Below are positions 17,502 through 26,380 of a DNA stretch of 64,000 bases, piece after piece. Location: positions 310,001 to 374,000 of the forward strand of contig NZ_JAJKLK010000003.1 in NCBI RefSeq assembly GCF_020982545.1, given 5' to 3'. How positions within the stretch are numbered: the first letter of the stretch is position 1; every line of letters begins with the position of its first letter. The notes beneath the pieces are model-generated. The model did not search any database. It was given only the letters and a program-made list of their open reading frames with translations, and was not told the origin of the DNA. The translations under genes and the position numbers were made by a program. The DNA comes from Streptomyces sp. MNU76 (GTDB lineage Bacteria > Actinomycetota > Actinomycetes > Streptomycetales > Streptomycetaceae).

Positions 17502-20201
17502 TCAACGACCTTTGAACCGGCTGAGGACGGGTGGGGCGGAGGGCCCGGACGCAACGGGCGCCGGGCGGTGCCCCATCGGCTGGGCGAGGCTCCCCAGGGC
17601 GGCCCCCTCCGCCGCGCACCGGCCGGCGATGCTGTCGGTCAGTGCACCGAACCTCTCGGCATCCCCGTCCCGGGCGGCGGCGAACAGCCCCTGGAAATCG
17701 GCGGCCAGCCGGGTGTCGCCCGCCCGTAGGGCGAGCTGTACCGCTTCGTAGAGCCGGCTGTTGGCCTCGGCCGGGGTCAGGGAGTCCGCGGCTCCGAGGA
17801 ACGCGTCGAACTTTCGGCAGGCCGCCGCCGAGGATGCGTTCCCGGCACCGGCACCAGCACCAGCAGCACCGGCATCGGCGTCGGACGTCTGGCCGAGGGG
17901 GCCGACGATGAGCGCGAATGCCACGACGGCGGCCGTCGGGACACAGGCCAGGGCGATGGTGAGCCGCCGGTCGAGCTGGGGGGCCGATGGCCCGGACGGT
18001 GCGGTGCGTTCGGGTGGTACGAGGAGCAGCGGCGCGCCGGGGGGACGTTCGTCCAGGAGGCGGGTGACGAAGCGGGAGACCGCCGCGCCCGCGAGCGCGC
18101 AGAGGAACCCGCCGGCCAGGATCCGCAGCAGGGTGTCGCGGATCAGGGGGAGCGGAAGGTCCAGTGCGCACCGGCCCGGAACCATGGCGAGCGCGTCGGC
18201 ACAGCCGGCCAGGACGACCCCGCTGAAGAACACCGCCGTCAGCAGGCAGCCGGTCAGGAAGGCGGTCAGCAGGGCGAACGGAAGCACCGGCCGGTGGTGG
18301 CGGCGTACTCGGACCGTCACGGCGGCGGCGATCCCCTGGAACAGCATCGCGGCGCCGATCTGCCAGTACGTGAACGCGAGCAGGAAACCGTCCTGCCCGC
18401 GCACCGCCTGGCTCACGCTCTCACGCAGCAGCACCCGTTCCAGGAGCTGGAACCACGCGAACGCGGCGGCTGTCGCGGTGCTGGTCAGCAGGACGTGCCG
18501 AGCCCAGCCGGTGTCGTACGAAGGCCGGCGGCGCCACGACGCGGCGACCGGGAAGAGCCACACCGCGACCAGCGCCATGACGAGCGGGGTCCACTGGGTG
18601 AACCGGAGCGTCAACGGGTGTTCCACGAGGGCCCACAGCCAGTAGGGACCCACCGGTGCCGAGGCGTCGGCCAGGGCGTACAACTCCCGGGCGGAGTCGT
18701 GGACGGGCCCCAGTGCCTCACCGGCGTCGTACAGCAGCATCCATCCGCTCAGGAGCACCGCGAACGGAAGCGCGGCGGCGAGCAGCCCGGCCTGCCAGGC
18801 CCGTGCGGACGGGGGCTCCCCGGCGGCGTGCCAGAGCGCCGCCGACCTGGCGATCCACGCCGACAGCGCCACCAGCAGCGCGCACAGCGCGAGGGACCAC
18901 AGCACTGCCGCCGCTCCCGGGACAGGGGGTCGATCCGTCAGGACGATGCCGCTCTGGGGCGCGAGCGGCACGCCCACGACGAGCCCCAGACCGAGGCCCA
19001 GTGCCGGCAGGAGGACCGCCCGGGTGCCACCGCCGAACAGGGCGGCCCGCCAGACACCCAGTCCGATCACGGCGAGGGCGGCGGGCGCACACAGCAGCAC
19101 GATCGTCCAGCGCGCGTCGAGGGCGTCGAGCCGGTTGAACATGAGCCACAGAAGGGTGAGCAGTCCGCTCGCGGCGACCGAGACCGCCGACCCCGCGGTG
19201 AAGCACTCGGTGAAGCGGAGCCGGAACAACTCCCGCGGCCGGGTGATCTCGGCGGCCCGTGAGGCTGCCGGCGGATGCACGGCCAGTGGCCCGAGGCGCC
19301 ACCGGGACACGGGTCGGCCGCGCTCGGTACCGAGCACGTCCAGCAGCCCTGGTCCCGCGCCCCAGGCGGCGGCCCGCACATCGGCGCCGTACTCACGCAT
19401 CCGCAGCACGGATGCGCAGGTCACCCAGACGAGGGCCACCAGCACCAGGGAACGCCAGGTGACGGCCAGGACGCTGTGGGCCGGTGTGGCGATCAGCGCG
19501 ACGGCGAGCGGCAGCAGTCCGGCGGGGACGAAGGCCAGGGCCAGGGCGACGGTGAGGCAGGTGACGTCGACGTCCTTGTTCCGCAGGTGCGCCAGTTCGT
19601 GCAGGACGACGGCGCGGGCACGCTGCGGGGCGAGGCCGAAGGCGGTCATCGTGCCCTGGGCCAGCGCCACGCGGTACCGGCCACTCCGGCCGAAGGTGTA
19701 CGCGTCCGTCTTGCGGTCCTTCAGGTCGCTGACCCAGAACTCCGGAGGCCGGGACAGGCCCGCCTCCCGGCACAGGGAGTGCAGCAGCGCCAGCAGCGGG
19801 GCGTGGTCGGGGTCGTGAGGTGACAGTGGCTCCAACCGCCTGCGACGGGTCAGGTACCAGGGCAGCAGGAGGTAGATCGCCGTCGCCGTCGACGCCAGCA
19901 GCAGGATCCCGCCGAGCACCCACCACGCCTTCTCCCGCTCGTACGGGGCGATGCAGCCCAGGAAGCCCTGGGTGTACGCGAGGGCGTCCCTCGCGGGTGG
20001 CTGACCCTGCGGGCCCGCCGCGCACCGCTGGTAGACGGCTACGGCCCGGTCGGCGTCGGGCGAGACGGTGAAGTAGAGCAGGTTGTGGATGAAGGCCGTC
20101 GTCCCCAGCAGAGCGGTGACGACCAGCGCGAAGCGGAATTTGGCGCCGCTGGGCAGCGCGAACGGGTCGGGCGGGGCGGACGACACCGGGGACTCCGGCA
20201 C
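17502..20201 (-). CDS. Large M48-type membrane zinc metalloprotease
   Basis: An 899-aa polytopic protein. A membrane segment at 24-46 and one at 94-116 precede the M48 peptidase domain, with zinc motif HELAH at residues 201-205 and the third ligand Glu269 in MREYGADVRA. The remaining 600 residues hold many more membrane segments and a periplasmic-side C-terminal domain (about 790-899). This is far longer than the usual HtpX or Ste24 proteases (about 300-430 aa). It starts with GTG one base after the stop of the gene at 20203, so the two are coupled. The substrate is unknown. Confidence 0.8.
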   Translation of the reverse strand: MPESPVSSAPPDPFALPSGAKFRFALVVTALLGTTAFIHNLLYFTVSPDADRAVAVYQRCAAGPQGQPPARDALAYTQGFLGCIAPYEREKAWWVLGGILLLASTATAIYLLLPWYLTRRRRLEPLSPHDPDHAPLLALLHSLCREAGLSRPPEFWVSDLKDRKTDAYTFGRSGRYRVALAQGTMTAFGLAPQRARAVVLHELAHLRNKDVDVTCLTVALALAFVPAGLLPLAVALIATPAHSVLAVTWRSLVLVALVWVTCASVLRMREYGADVRAAAWGAGPGLLDVLGTERGRPVSRWRLGPLAVHPPAASRAAEITRPRELFRLRFTECFTAGSAVSVAASGLLTLLWLMFNRLDALDARWTIVLLCAPAALAVIGLGVWRAALFGGGTRAVLLPALGLGLGLVVGVPLAPQSGIVLTDRPPVPGAAAVLWSLALCALLVALSAWIARSAALWHAAGEPPSARAWQAGLLAAALPFAVLLSGWMLLYDAGEALGPVHDSARELYALADASAPVGPYWLWALVEHPLTLRFTQWTPLVMALVAVWLFPVAASWRRRPSYDTGWARHVLLTSTATAAAFAWFQLLERVLLRESVSQAVRGQDGFLLAFTYWQIGAAMLFQGIAAAVTVRVRRHHRPVLPFALLTAFLTGCLLTAVFFSGVVLAGCADALAMVPGRCALDLPLPLIRDTLLRILAGGFLCALAGAAVSRFVTRLLDERPPGAPLLLVPPERTAPSGPSAPQLDRRLTIALACVPTAAVVAFALIVGPLGQTSDADAGAAGAGAGAGNASSAAACRKFDAFLGAADSLTPAEANSRLYEAVQLALRAGDTRLAADFQGLFAAARDGDAERFGALTDSIAGRCAAEGAALGSLAQPMGHRPAPVASGPSAPPVLSRFKGR

Positions 20202-20202
20202 A

Positions 20203-20709
20203 TCACCGGCGCACGCGGGCCGCGCCCGCGAGGGCGTCCGCCAGCAACCGGGCCCGACTCTCTTCGACTTCGGCCCTCAGCGCGGTGCGGTACGCCTCCT
20301 CGCGCAGCCACTCCACCTGCTCGGGTGTCAGCGCGTTGTCCGTCTCGGTGTCGGCGTCACCGCCGCCCCGTCCGAACAGGCCGCCGAGCCAGGTCCGTAC
20401 GGCGGTGCCGCTGCCGTCGGCGAGGTTCGCGGCGAAGGCTCCGATGAACGAGGAGAGCGCGCCCTGCACCATCGCGAGGGCGAACGGAGTGAGCAGGACG
20501 ACGACCTCGGTGGCGCCGGCGCCCAGCATCCGCTCCTGCGATCCGCCGCCGTCGCCCGCCGCCGCTTTCAGCGTTCCGGCTGGGTCCCGGAAATAGGCCC
20601 GGCTGTTGATTCCGAAGACGACCATCTCCTGTGGCGCGACTTCGGAAACCACGATCCGGGTCACTTCACGCACCAGGTCTTCATCCACCGCTGTGGACCG
20701 ACCATGCAT
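20203..20709 (-). CDS. Hypothetical protein, partner of the M48 protease
   Basis: A 168-aa protein of no family I recognise. Residues 1-40 are a mixed, charged region (VREVTRIVVSEVAPQEMVVFGI), about 65-95 is a hydrophobic stretch (VVVLLTPFALAMVQGALSSFIG), and the C-terminal 50 residues are an acidic/basic helix likely to form a coiled coil. Its TGA is one base before the GTG of the M48 protease, so it is very likely co-translated with it and may be its regulator or substrate adaptor. Confidence 0.65.
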   Translation of the reverse strand: MHGRSTAVDEDLVREVTRIVVSEVAPQEMVVFGINSRAYFRDPAGTLKAAAGDGGGSQERMLGAGATEVVVLLTPFALAMVQGALSSFIGAFAANLADGSGTAVRTWLGGLFGRGGGDADTETDNALTPEQVEWLREEAYRTALRAEVEESRARLLADALAGAARVRR

Positions 20710-20739
20710 GGCTTTGCCCCCTGTTTTCGTGAATGCGGA

Positions 20740-21342
20740 CTAACTGATCTGGCGCAGGTAACTCACGCCGTCCAGTAGGAGAGACTCGAATGCGTGGCCG
20801 TATTCGTTTCCGATGTCCGGTCGCTCGACGTACCAGCTCTCGTAGACGATCGGCCCTCCGGGGACGTACAGGGTCATCCGTGACTCCTCCACGACCGCCG
20901 GCCCGTCCAGCACTTGGCCGTTGTTGTACAGCAGGCTCACGGTGCCGTCGTCGAAGAAGGCGATCTTGTCGACCCGGGCGGAGCCCTGTCCGTCCCCGTC
21001 CCACTCGCCCACCAGTTCCGCGGGCACGTGCCCGGTGACGGATTCTTCCTCGGGCGGTAATTCGTCCGTCTCTTCCTCGGACGGGATTTCGACCGTGGGC
21101 TCCACAGACTCGATGAGCGATGATCCCGCGTCGTCGTCCCCGGAATCACCGCCGGCCGGAGTGCCGCCACCGCATCCGCTGAGCAGAAGTGCAAGCAGAA
21201 GTGCGAGCAGCAGAGCGAGCGGTGCCGGAATCGCCGAGATTCGGTGAAAGGAAATCTTGATGACGCCCCCCGATACGTCAGGCCCGATGCGGGTGGAATG
21301 CTGACGATGCCCGGTTTCTATTCCACTCGGGGTGACGCTCAC
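20740..21342 (-). CDS. Hypothetical lipoprotein
   Basis: A 200-aa protein with a very Leu/Ala-rich signal segment (LALLLALLLALLLSGC) ending in lipobox LSGC near residue 57, an acidic linker (about 75-100) and a small C-terminal domain beginning VTGHVPAELVGEWDGDGQG that resembles lipocalin-like lipoprotein folds. About 40 residues precede the hydrophobic core, so the true start may lie downstream of GTG 21342, although no better start codon is present. Base composition is less GC-rich than the surroundings. It lies just upstream of the 168-aa gene. Confidence 0.62.
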   Translation of the reverse strand: MSVTPSGIETGHRQHSTRIGPDVSGGVIKISFHRISAIPAPLALLLALLLALLLSGCGGGTPAGGDSGDDDAGSSLIESVEPTVEIPSEEETDELPPEEESVTGHVPAELVGEWDGDGQGSARVDKIAFFDDGTVSLLYNNGQVLDGPAVVEESRMTLYVPGGPIVYESWYVERPDIGNEYGHAFESLLLDGVSYLRQIS

Positions 21343-21345
21343 ACC

Positions 21346-22167
21346 TCATCGACCAAAGCAGGCGGAATACGTTCGGCTGCTTTCGTTCGGTACAGGTGTG
21401 TGATCTGAAAGTCGTGTAATCGGGGCGGAGGTGGGTCGGGAACGCAACGCGGTGTGGTCCGCGACCACCGTGCAGGAGCCCGGGGCCACCTCCGTGAAGC
21501 CCGCGTCGCGTACGACGGGGAGGCCGGCGGTGGTGAGGGTGTCCCAGTGGGCGGGCGCGGCGGTGCGGACGGCGAGGGGGAAGCCCGCGTCACGCCAGGC
21601 GGTGCGGGCCGCCTCGTCCAGGTCCCACCACGCGAGCTGCGCGCCGTGGCCCGCCTGGGCCATCGCCTTGCCCGCCGACATCGTCACCTCGGGGTTGAGC
21701 CACAGCACCGGGGCCGTGGGCTCGGGGCCGGCCGGCGGCTCCGGGTCGTCGAGGTCCGTGCCGGAGACCTGGAGGCGGGCCAGGTCCTTGGGCCAGCCGT
21801 CGAGCGGGACCGGCGGGAAGACGCGCACCTCGGCCGACTTGCCCGTCACCGTGATCCCCGGCAGCGCCTCGGCCCGCCGCCACTCCGCGCCACGCGCCCG
21901 CCGGACCACCTTGCGGATCCGGGCGTCCTGCCAGCTCCGCATCGCCTCGGCCCACTCCCCGTCGCCCAGCGATCGAGCGTCGCTCAACATCACCAGCACC
22001 GCCCGCGCCGCCGTCTCCAACGCGTCCGTACGCGCCGGGGGCGAGGCCTTCTCGATGTGCGCGACCAGCGGCAGCACGAACTGCGGCGCCTCGTCGCGGG
22101 AGGTCCGCTCGTCCCGGAAGGGGCTGTCCGGTCTGGGGCTGTCCTGAGGGGTGTCACTGGTGGTCAC
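21346..22167 (-). CDS. PTH2-like peptidyl-tRNA hydrolase domain protein
   Basis: A 273-aa protein. The C-terminal half has the PTH2 motifs MSAGKAMAQAGHGAQLAWW and VRDAGFTEVAPGSCTVVAD, which in archaeal and eukaryotic PTH2 form the site that hydrolyses peptidyl-tRNA. The N-terminal 140 residues are particular to actinobacterial members. After TVVADHTALR the sequence continues for about 33 residues not typical of the family, ending next to the lipoprotein gene; a replaced 3' end is possible. It is divergent from the ABC transporter genes. Confidence 0.75.
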   Translation of the reverse strand: MTTSDTPQDSPRPDSPFRDERTSRDEAPQFVLPLVAHIEKASPPARTDALETAARAVLVMLSDARSLGDGEWAEAMRSWQDARIRKVVRRARGAEWRRAEALPGITVTGKSAEVRVFPPVPLDGWPKDLARLQVSGTDLDDPEPPAGPEPTAPVLWLNPEVTMSAGKAMAQAGHGAQLAWWDLDEAARTAWRDAGFPLAVRTAAPAHWDTLTTAGLPVVRDAGFTEVAPGSCTVVADHTALRSRPTSAPITRLSDHTPVPNESSRTYSACFGR

Positions 22168-22248
22168 CCGCCCAGTCTGCCAGGCGGACTTCCTGTTCCC
22201 GCGCCCCTGCTCGCTCGCCTGTACGGGGACGTGTACGAGGATGGGGGC

Positions 22249-23154
22249 ATGGAACGTGAGTTACTGCTGAGGCTGGAGGGAGTCGGCCGACGGTACGGCT
22301 TCCGCGGCGACTGGGTCCTGCGCGGCCTCCACCTGGAGATCGCCGCCGGCGCGCTGATCCGGGTGGAGGGCGCGAACGGCACCGGGAAGTCGACACTGCT
22401 CCGGGTCCTCGCCGGGCTCGACGCCCCCACCGAGGGCCGGGTGACGGGGCGCCCCAGCGCGGCGTACGTCCCCGAGCGCTTCCCCGCCGCCCTGCCGTTC
22501 ACCGCCGTCGAGTACCTCACCCACCTCGGTGCCGTGCACGGCCTGGACCGCCCCTCCGCCGCCCGCGCCGCCCACGCTTGGCTGGAGCGCTTCGGGGCCG
22601 CCGAGTACGCCCGTACGCCGATGGCGGAGCTCTCCAAGGGCAGCAGCCAGAAGGTCGCCGTGGCCCAGGCGCTGCTCGCCGAACCGGAGTTGCTCGTCCT
22701 CGACGAGGCGTGGACCGGCCTGGACTCCGACGCGCGCGAGGAGTTGGAGCGGGTGGTGGTGGAGCGGACCGCCGCCGGTGCCGCGGTGGTCTTCGTCGAC
22801 CACGACCCCCGGCGGCTGGCCGGGGCGCCGGACGCGACGTACGCGGTGGTGGGAGGGGCGCTCGAACCCCGGGTCCCGCTGGGCGCCGCCCCCTCGGTCT
22901 CCGTGGTCGTCGAGGGACGAGGCCCGGCGGACGCACAAGTCCCGGAGGCCGTGGGGAAAATGGCGTCAGCCGTCGAGGAACTGGTCCACGGTACGCACCG
23001 GTTCACGGTCCCGCAGGCCGGATCCGACGAGCTGCTGCGGGCGTTGCTGGACGCCCGACCGCCGTGGCACGTGGTGAGCGTGACGCCGAAACCCGCACCC
23101 CTGCCCGAACCGCGACCGGAAGCGGCGCCGGATCCCGAACTGGAAAGCTCCTGA
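22249..23154 (+). CDS. ABC transporter ATP-binding protein
   Basis: A 301-aa ATPase with Walker A GANGTGKST, signature LSKGSSQKVAVAQALL, Walker B LLVLDEAWTGLD and switch His in VFVDHD. A C-terminal extension of about 80 residues follows the core. ATG 22249 is preceded by GGGGGC; the longer upstream frame is not coding. It overlaps the next gene by ATGA, so the two form one exporter unit. The substrate is unknown. Confidence 0.88.
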   Translation: MERELLLRLEGVGRRYGFRGDWVLRGLHLEIAAGALIRVEGANGTGKSTLLRVLAGLDAPTEGRVTGRPSAAYVPERFPAALPFTAVEYLTHLGAVHGLDRPSAARAAHAWLERFGAAEYARTPMAELSKGSSQKVAVAQALLAEPELLVLDEAWTGLDSDAREELERVVVERTAAGAAVVFVDHDPRRLAGAPDATYAVVGGALEPRVPLGAAPSVSVVVEGRGPADAQVPEAVGKMASAVEELVHGTHRFTVPQAGSDELLRALLDARPPWHVVSVTPKPAPLPEPRPEAAPDPELESS

Positions 23155-23825
23155 TGACCGCCCTCCTCCGCTACCAGGCGGCCCTCCTCGTCCGCTCCCA
23201 GCGCTGGCTGCCGCCCGTCATCCTGTACGCGGCGTTCCTCGCCATCGGCGTGCAGCGCGGGCAGCCCGTGCTCGACTCGCTCGGATACACGGCCGCCGCG
23301 CTGCTGCCGGTATCCGCCTGGCTGATGCGGATCTGCGTCACCAACGAGCCGCCCGCGGCCCGCAGTTGTACCGGTGCGGCGGCCGGTCCGGGGCGCGCGC
23401 ACCTGGCCTGTGTCCTGGTCGCGTTCTCGGCGGCCGCGCTCCTCGGGACGGCGGCCACGGTCCTCGTCACGTTCATCAGCGCCCCCACGAGCACGGACCA
23501 CCAGACGCGGGTCGAGGCGCTCCCGGCGGGCGGCGCGGGCCTCCTGGCCGCCCTCGTCTGCGCTCTCCTCGGCACGGCGGTCGGCGCGCTCACGAACTGG
23601 CCGCTGCTGCGTTCACCGGGCCGGGCCGTCCCCGCGCTCCTGCTCGGCGCACTGCTCGCGCTGGTGATGGCCGGCTCCCCGGCGAGGGCGGCGGTCACGG
23701 CCCTGGTCGACGGCTCGCGGCACGCGACGATCCCGGTCCCCGTGCTGCCGCTGCTCGCGGCCGGGCTCCTCACGGCGGCCGCGACCGCCGTCGCCTGCGC
23801 CCTGACCAGACGCCGCTCAGCCTGA
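23154..23825 (+). CDS. ABC transporter permease
   Basis: A 223-aa membrane protein with about six hydrophobic segments, beginning MTALLRYQAALLVRSQRWLPP and overlapping the ATPase stop by ATGA. It has the size and topology of ABC-2-type permeases that pair with a single ATPase; no known substrate-specific motif is seen. Confidence 0.82.
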   Translation: MTALLRYQAALLVRSQRWLPPVILYAAFLAIGVQRGQPVLDSLGYTAAALLPVSAWLMRICVTNEPPAARSCTGAAAGPGRAHLACVLVAFSAAALLGTAATVLVTFISAPTSTDHQTRVEALPAGGAGLLAALVCALLGTAVGALTNWPLLRSPGRAVPALLLGALLALVMAGSPARAAVTALVDGSRHATIPVPVLPLLAAGLLTAAATAVACALTRRRSA

Positions 23826-23849
23826 ACAGGCGATCCGCTCTGCCTCTCG

Positions 23850-23892
23850 CCTCCCCCAATTCTCGACTTCGCTCGAACCGGGGGGACCCCCA
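23850..23892 (+). repeat. Interspersed repeat, CTCCCCC...TCGACTTCGCTCGA...GGGGGGACCCCC type
   Basis: Begins CTCCCCCAATTCTCGACTTC and ends GGGGGGACCCCCAT. A close copy is at 51520-51567 inside a kinase gene, and a diverged one is inside the MITE at about 3970-4015. The ends CTCCCCC and GGGGGGAC can pair loosely. It lies between the ABC operon and the 34-aa gene, whose stop codon is at its edge. Confidence 0.75.
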
Positions 23893-23997
23893 TCACACCG
23901 GGCACAGGGTGATCCCCTTGTGGGACTCCGGGTACTCGGTGGGCTTTCGGCACAGGACGCACTCGGCGAGGGCGCCGCTGTAGTCGTGGTCGCTCAT
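23893..23997 (-). CDS. 34-aa Cys-rich putative zinc-binding miniprotein
   Basis: A small frame from ATG 23997 to TGA 23893. It has Cys13 and Cys16 as CVLC, His26 and Cys32 (in LCPV at the C-terminus), a spacing that suggests a small zinc ribbon. The last expected ligand is missing: the TGA follows LCPV exactly where a CPxC knuckle would place a Cys. The stop is at the junction with the interspersed repeat, so the gene may have been shortened by it. The ribosome site is weak (GGACGC). Confidence 0.5.
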   Translation of the reverse strand: MSDHDYSGALAECVLCRKPTEYPESHKGITLCPV

Positions 23998-24061
23998 GCG
24001 TCCAGCGTAGAGCGGCCTCGCCCGGACCCGAACAGACCTGTGCGGGCCTACGCTGGCCCGC

Positions 24062-24931
24062 TCAGGGCGCCGCCACCGCCTTCGCCGCCGTCGTCCCCAC
24101 CAGCTCCGACACCTTCACGAACCGGAATCCGCGCTCCCGCAGCGCCGGCACGATCTTCCGTACGGCCCGCTCCGTGACCGGCGCGGCACTGCGCGTGCAG
24201 TGCATGACCACGACGGACCCCGGCCGCACCCGGTCCAGCACCTCCCGCACCACCTCGTCCGCGTCCGTCGCGAACGCGTCGCCGCTCGCCACGTCCCACT
24301 GCACCGCCGTCACGCCGGACGCGCTGAGCCTGCGCAGCGCGCGGCTGTCGTAGCAGCCGCCGGGGAACCGGAAGTAGGGCATCGGATCCCGGACCCCGGC
24401 CTCACGGAACACCCGGTACGCCCGCTCCAGGTCCGCCCGCATGCGCGCGGGTGCCATGGTCGGCAGGCCGTAGCAGTTCTCCGTGAAGGCGTGATGGCTG
24501 TACGAGTGGTTCGCGACCTCGAACAGGGGGTCCCGCCCGATGGACCGCGCCTGGATCGGGTACTCCTCGACCCACCGCCCCGTCATGAACAGCGTGGCCG
24601 GGACCTTCAGCTGACGCAGCGCGGCGATCAGCTCCGGATTGTCGAACCGTTCGCCCGCGGCGGCCCGCTCGCCCTGATCCGCGGTCATGTCCGCGTCGAA
24701 GGTGAGCGCAACTGTCTTGTCGGTTCGGCTGCGCAGACCGTGCTCGAACACCGGCGTCAGCCCTGCCGGACCCGGCGCGAGCGTCGGCGGCCGGGACGCC
24801 GTCGCCGCCGAGGGGCTGGCGGTGGCGTTGACGATGCGCGTCGAGGCGTGCGGGGTGCCGCAGGCGGCGAGGGCGGCACCGAGCACGCCGAGTGCGTAGA
24901 GCGCGGTGATGCTACGTACGGGACTGATCAC
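24062..24931 (-). CDS. Polysaccharide deacetylase (NodB domain) lipoprotein
   Basis: A 289-aa exported enzyme. The signal peptide ends in lipobox LAAC (Cys24). The NodB domain has the catalytic and metal Asp pair TFDAD (Asp78, Asp80), the HSYSHH metal-binding motif, FRFPGGCYD and a late VVMHC His motif. It should remove N- or O-acetyl groups from a cell-wall polysaccharide or peptidoglycan. It is a single gene with no obvious operon partner. Confidence 0.9.
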   Translation of the reverse strand: MISPVRSITALYALGVLGAALAACGTPHASTRIVNATASPSAATASRPPTLAPGPAGLTPVFEHGLRSRTDKTVALTFDADMTADQGERAAAGERFDNPELIAALRQLKVPATLFMTGRWVEEYPIQARSIGRDPLFEVANHSYSHHAFTENCYGLPTMAPARMRADLERAYRVFREAGVRDPMPYFRFPGGCYDSRALRRLSASGVTAVQWDVASGDAFATDADEVVREVLDRVRPGSVVVMHCTRSAAPVTERAVRKIVPALRERGFRFVKVSELVGTTAAKAVAAP

Positions 24932-24970
24932 CGCACGAAAGTACGGCGATGGGGTCAGCGGACAGTCGGT

Positions 24971-25183
24971 TTAACTGCCCAACGCGGGGGAGTCCGCACC
25001 GAAGTCACCCGCCTGGGCGATGAAGGGGGCCCAGGCGGCGGCGGAGAGGGTCAGCGCGGGGCCCGCGGGCCGCGTGGAGTCCCGGACGCGGACGGCGGAG
25101 GGGAGGGGGGCGACTTCCACGCAGTCGTCGCCCTGGGCGCTGCTGTAGCTGCTCTTGGTCCAGTGCGGTTCAGCGGTGCTCAT
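24971..25183 (-). CDS. DUF397 small protein (WhiJ-system partner)
   Basis: A 70-aa DUF397 protein with the typical SSYSSAQGDDCVEVA start and VRDSTRPAGPALTLSAAAWAPF core. Its ATG overlaps the stop of the XRE gene (ATGA), the usual pairing in Streptomyces WhiJ/AbaA-type loci, where the small protein is thought to antagonise the regulator. Confidence 0.9.
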   Translation of the reverse strand: MSTAEPHWTKSSYSSAQGDDCVEVAPLPSAVRVRDSTRPAGPALTLSAAAWAPFIAQAGDFGADSPALGS

Positions 25184-26001
25184 AGCTCTCCTCGCATTCT
25201 CTTCAACAGGCCCACGGAGTCCTGCGGGGAGAGGGCCTGCGAACGCAGTCTGGCATAGCGCAGGGAGAGCTTGGCCACCTCCTTCCTGTCGGTGATCAGG
25301 CGCCCGCTCTCCTGACCCTCGGAGTACGCGTACCGCTGTGCGTCAGGGGTTTCGAGAAGGCGGATGGGGCCGGCCAGACAGGCGTGGTGCTCGGTGCGCG
25401 CAGGCATGATCTGAAGGGTGACGTTGCGCAACGCGCTTGCCGCCAGCAGGTGGTCGAGCAGTTCGGCACAGACGTCCGTGCCGCCGAGGCGACGCATGAG
25501 CACGGCCTCCTCGACGACGAAGTCGAACGTGGTCCTGGGCTCGTCGCGAAACAGTGTCTGCCGCGCCATGCGCGCTGTGACGCGGGCCTCCAACTCGTCG
25601 TCGGGCAACGGCGGTACATCCTCGTCGCACAGCGCCCGCACGTACGACTCCGGCTGCAACAAGCCCGGGACGAGACGGCACTCGTACGTGCATAGGCTCA
25701 CCGCGTGCCGCTCCAACTGGGCCCAGCGGCGGAACCACGACGCCAGCCCCGGTTGTCGCGAGACATGCTTCGCCGCCCTCAGCAACGCGCCCGTGTTGCC
25801 CAGCACACGATCCGCCCGCTGCACGAACACCTCATCCGCCATCCGCCTGCCCAGTTCGATGGAGGCGACCGTGTGCACGCTGAAGCTCACCAGCGGAGCG
25901 AACTGCTCCCGCGTGAAGCCGTGATGCTCGCGCAGCGCCTGCACGAACGCCCCGAACGTCTTCAGGCTGTCGGACGGGTCCGGCTCCCAGTCGACACCCA
26001 T
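25180..26001 (-). CDS. XRE-family regulator (WhiJ/Scr1-like, DUF5753)
   Basis: A 273-aa protein with an N-terminal helix-turn-helix (FVQALREHHGFTREQFAPLVSFSVHTVASIELGRR) and a C-terminal DUF5753 domain (ARMARQTLFRDEP, VTLQIMPA, SVGLLKRM). GGAGG lies nine bases before the ATG. It forms a two-gene operon with the DUF397 gene. Such proteins influence development and antibiotic output in Streptomyces; the specific target here is unknown. Confidence 0.9.
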   Translation of the reverse strand: MGVDWEPDPSDSLKTFGAFVQALREHHGFTREQFAPLVSFSVHTVASIELGRRMADEVFVQRADRVLGNTGALLRAAKHVSRQPGLASWFRRWAQLERHAVSLCTYECRLVPGLLQPESYVRALCDEDVPPLPDDELEARVTARMARQTLFRDEPRTTFDFVVEEAVLMRRLGGTDVCAELLDHLLAASALRNVTLQIMPARTEHHACLAGPIRLLETPDAQRYAYSEGQESGRLITDRKEVAKLSLRYARLRSQALSPQDSVGLLKRMRGEL

Positions 26002-26380
26002 GTTCGGCCACCTCCAGATGAGTCGGATCTCCCCACGATCAACTCACCCAGAGTCACGAACGGTTACGCGTACTGTCCATCGAACAGGCGTGTACGGCCC
26101 GGTGCCGTACATGTTCGCCGTGCGCCACCGTCTACCAGTCGGCGAGGTCCACGAGGGCTGGATGCCGGGGATGTACGCAGGGGCCACGACGTCGTGGGGA
26201 ATCTCGCGTAGAGGGAGGTGATGCCGTCCTCGCCGTCACCGGCGCGGACGGCGATCCGCACGGCGCCCGGGGCAGGCAGCACGCCGAGCAGGCGGCAGCC
26301 TTCGGAGAGGGGCGTTCCGGAAGTACGGCAGCAGACGACTGACAGCCGCCTGCTGCTCCCGGTCCGTGTTGTTGGAGTCG
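26002..26380. other. Gap without a supported gene
   Basis: The right boundary of the XRE gene and the stop of the PhoX-like gene leave 379 bp. The part next to 26002 should hold the XRE promoter. Several frames are open but none has good codon pattern, start or similarity that I recognise. A decayed gene is possible. Confidence 0.4.

Noticed and set aside
26064..26380. Possible extra gene after the PhoX-like gene
   Set aside because: The open frames have no recognisable domain or sensible start; kept only as an unexplained gap.
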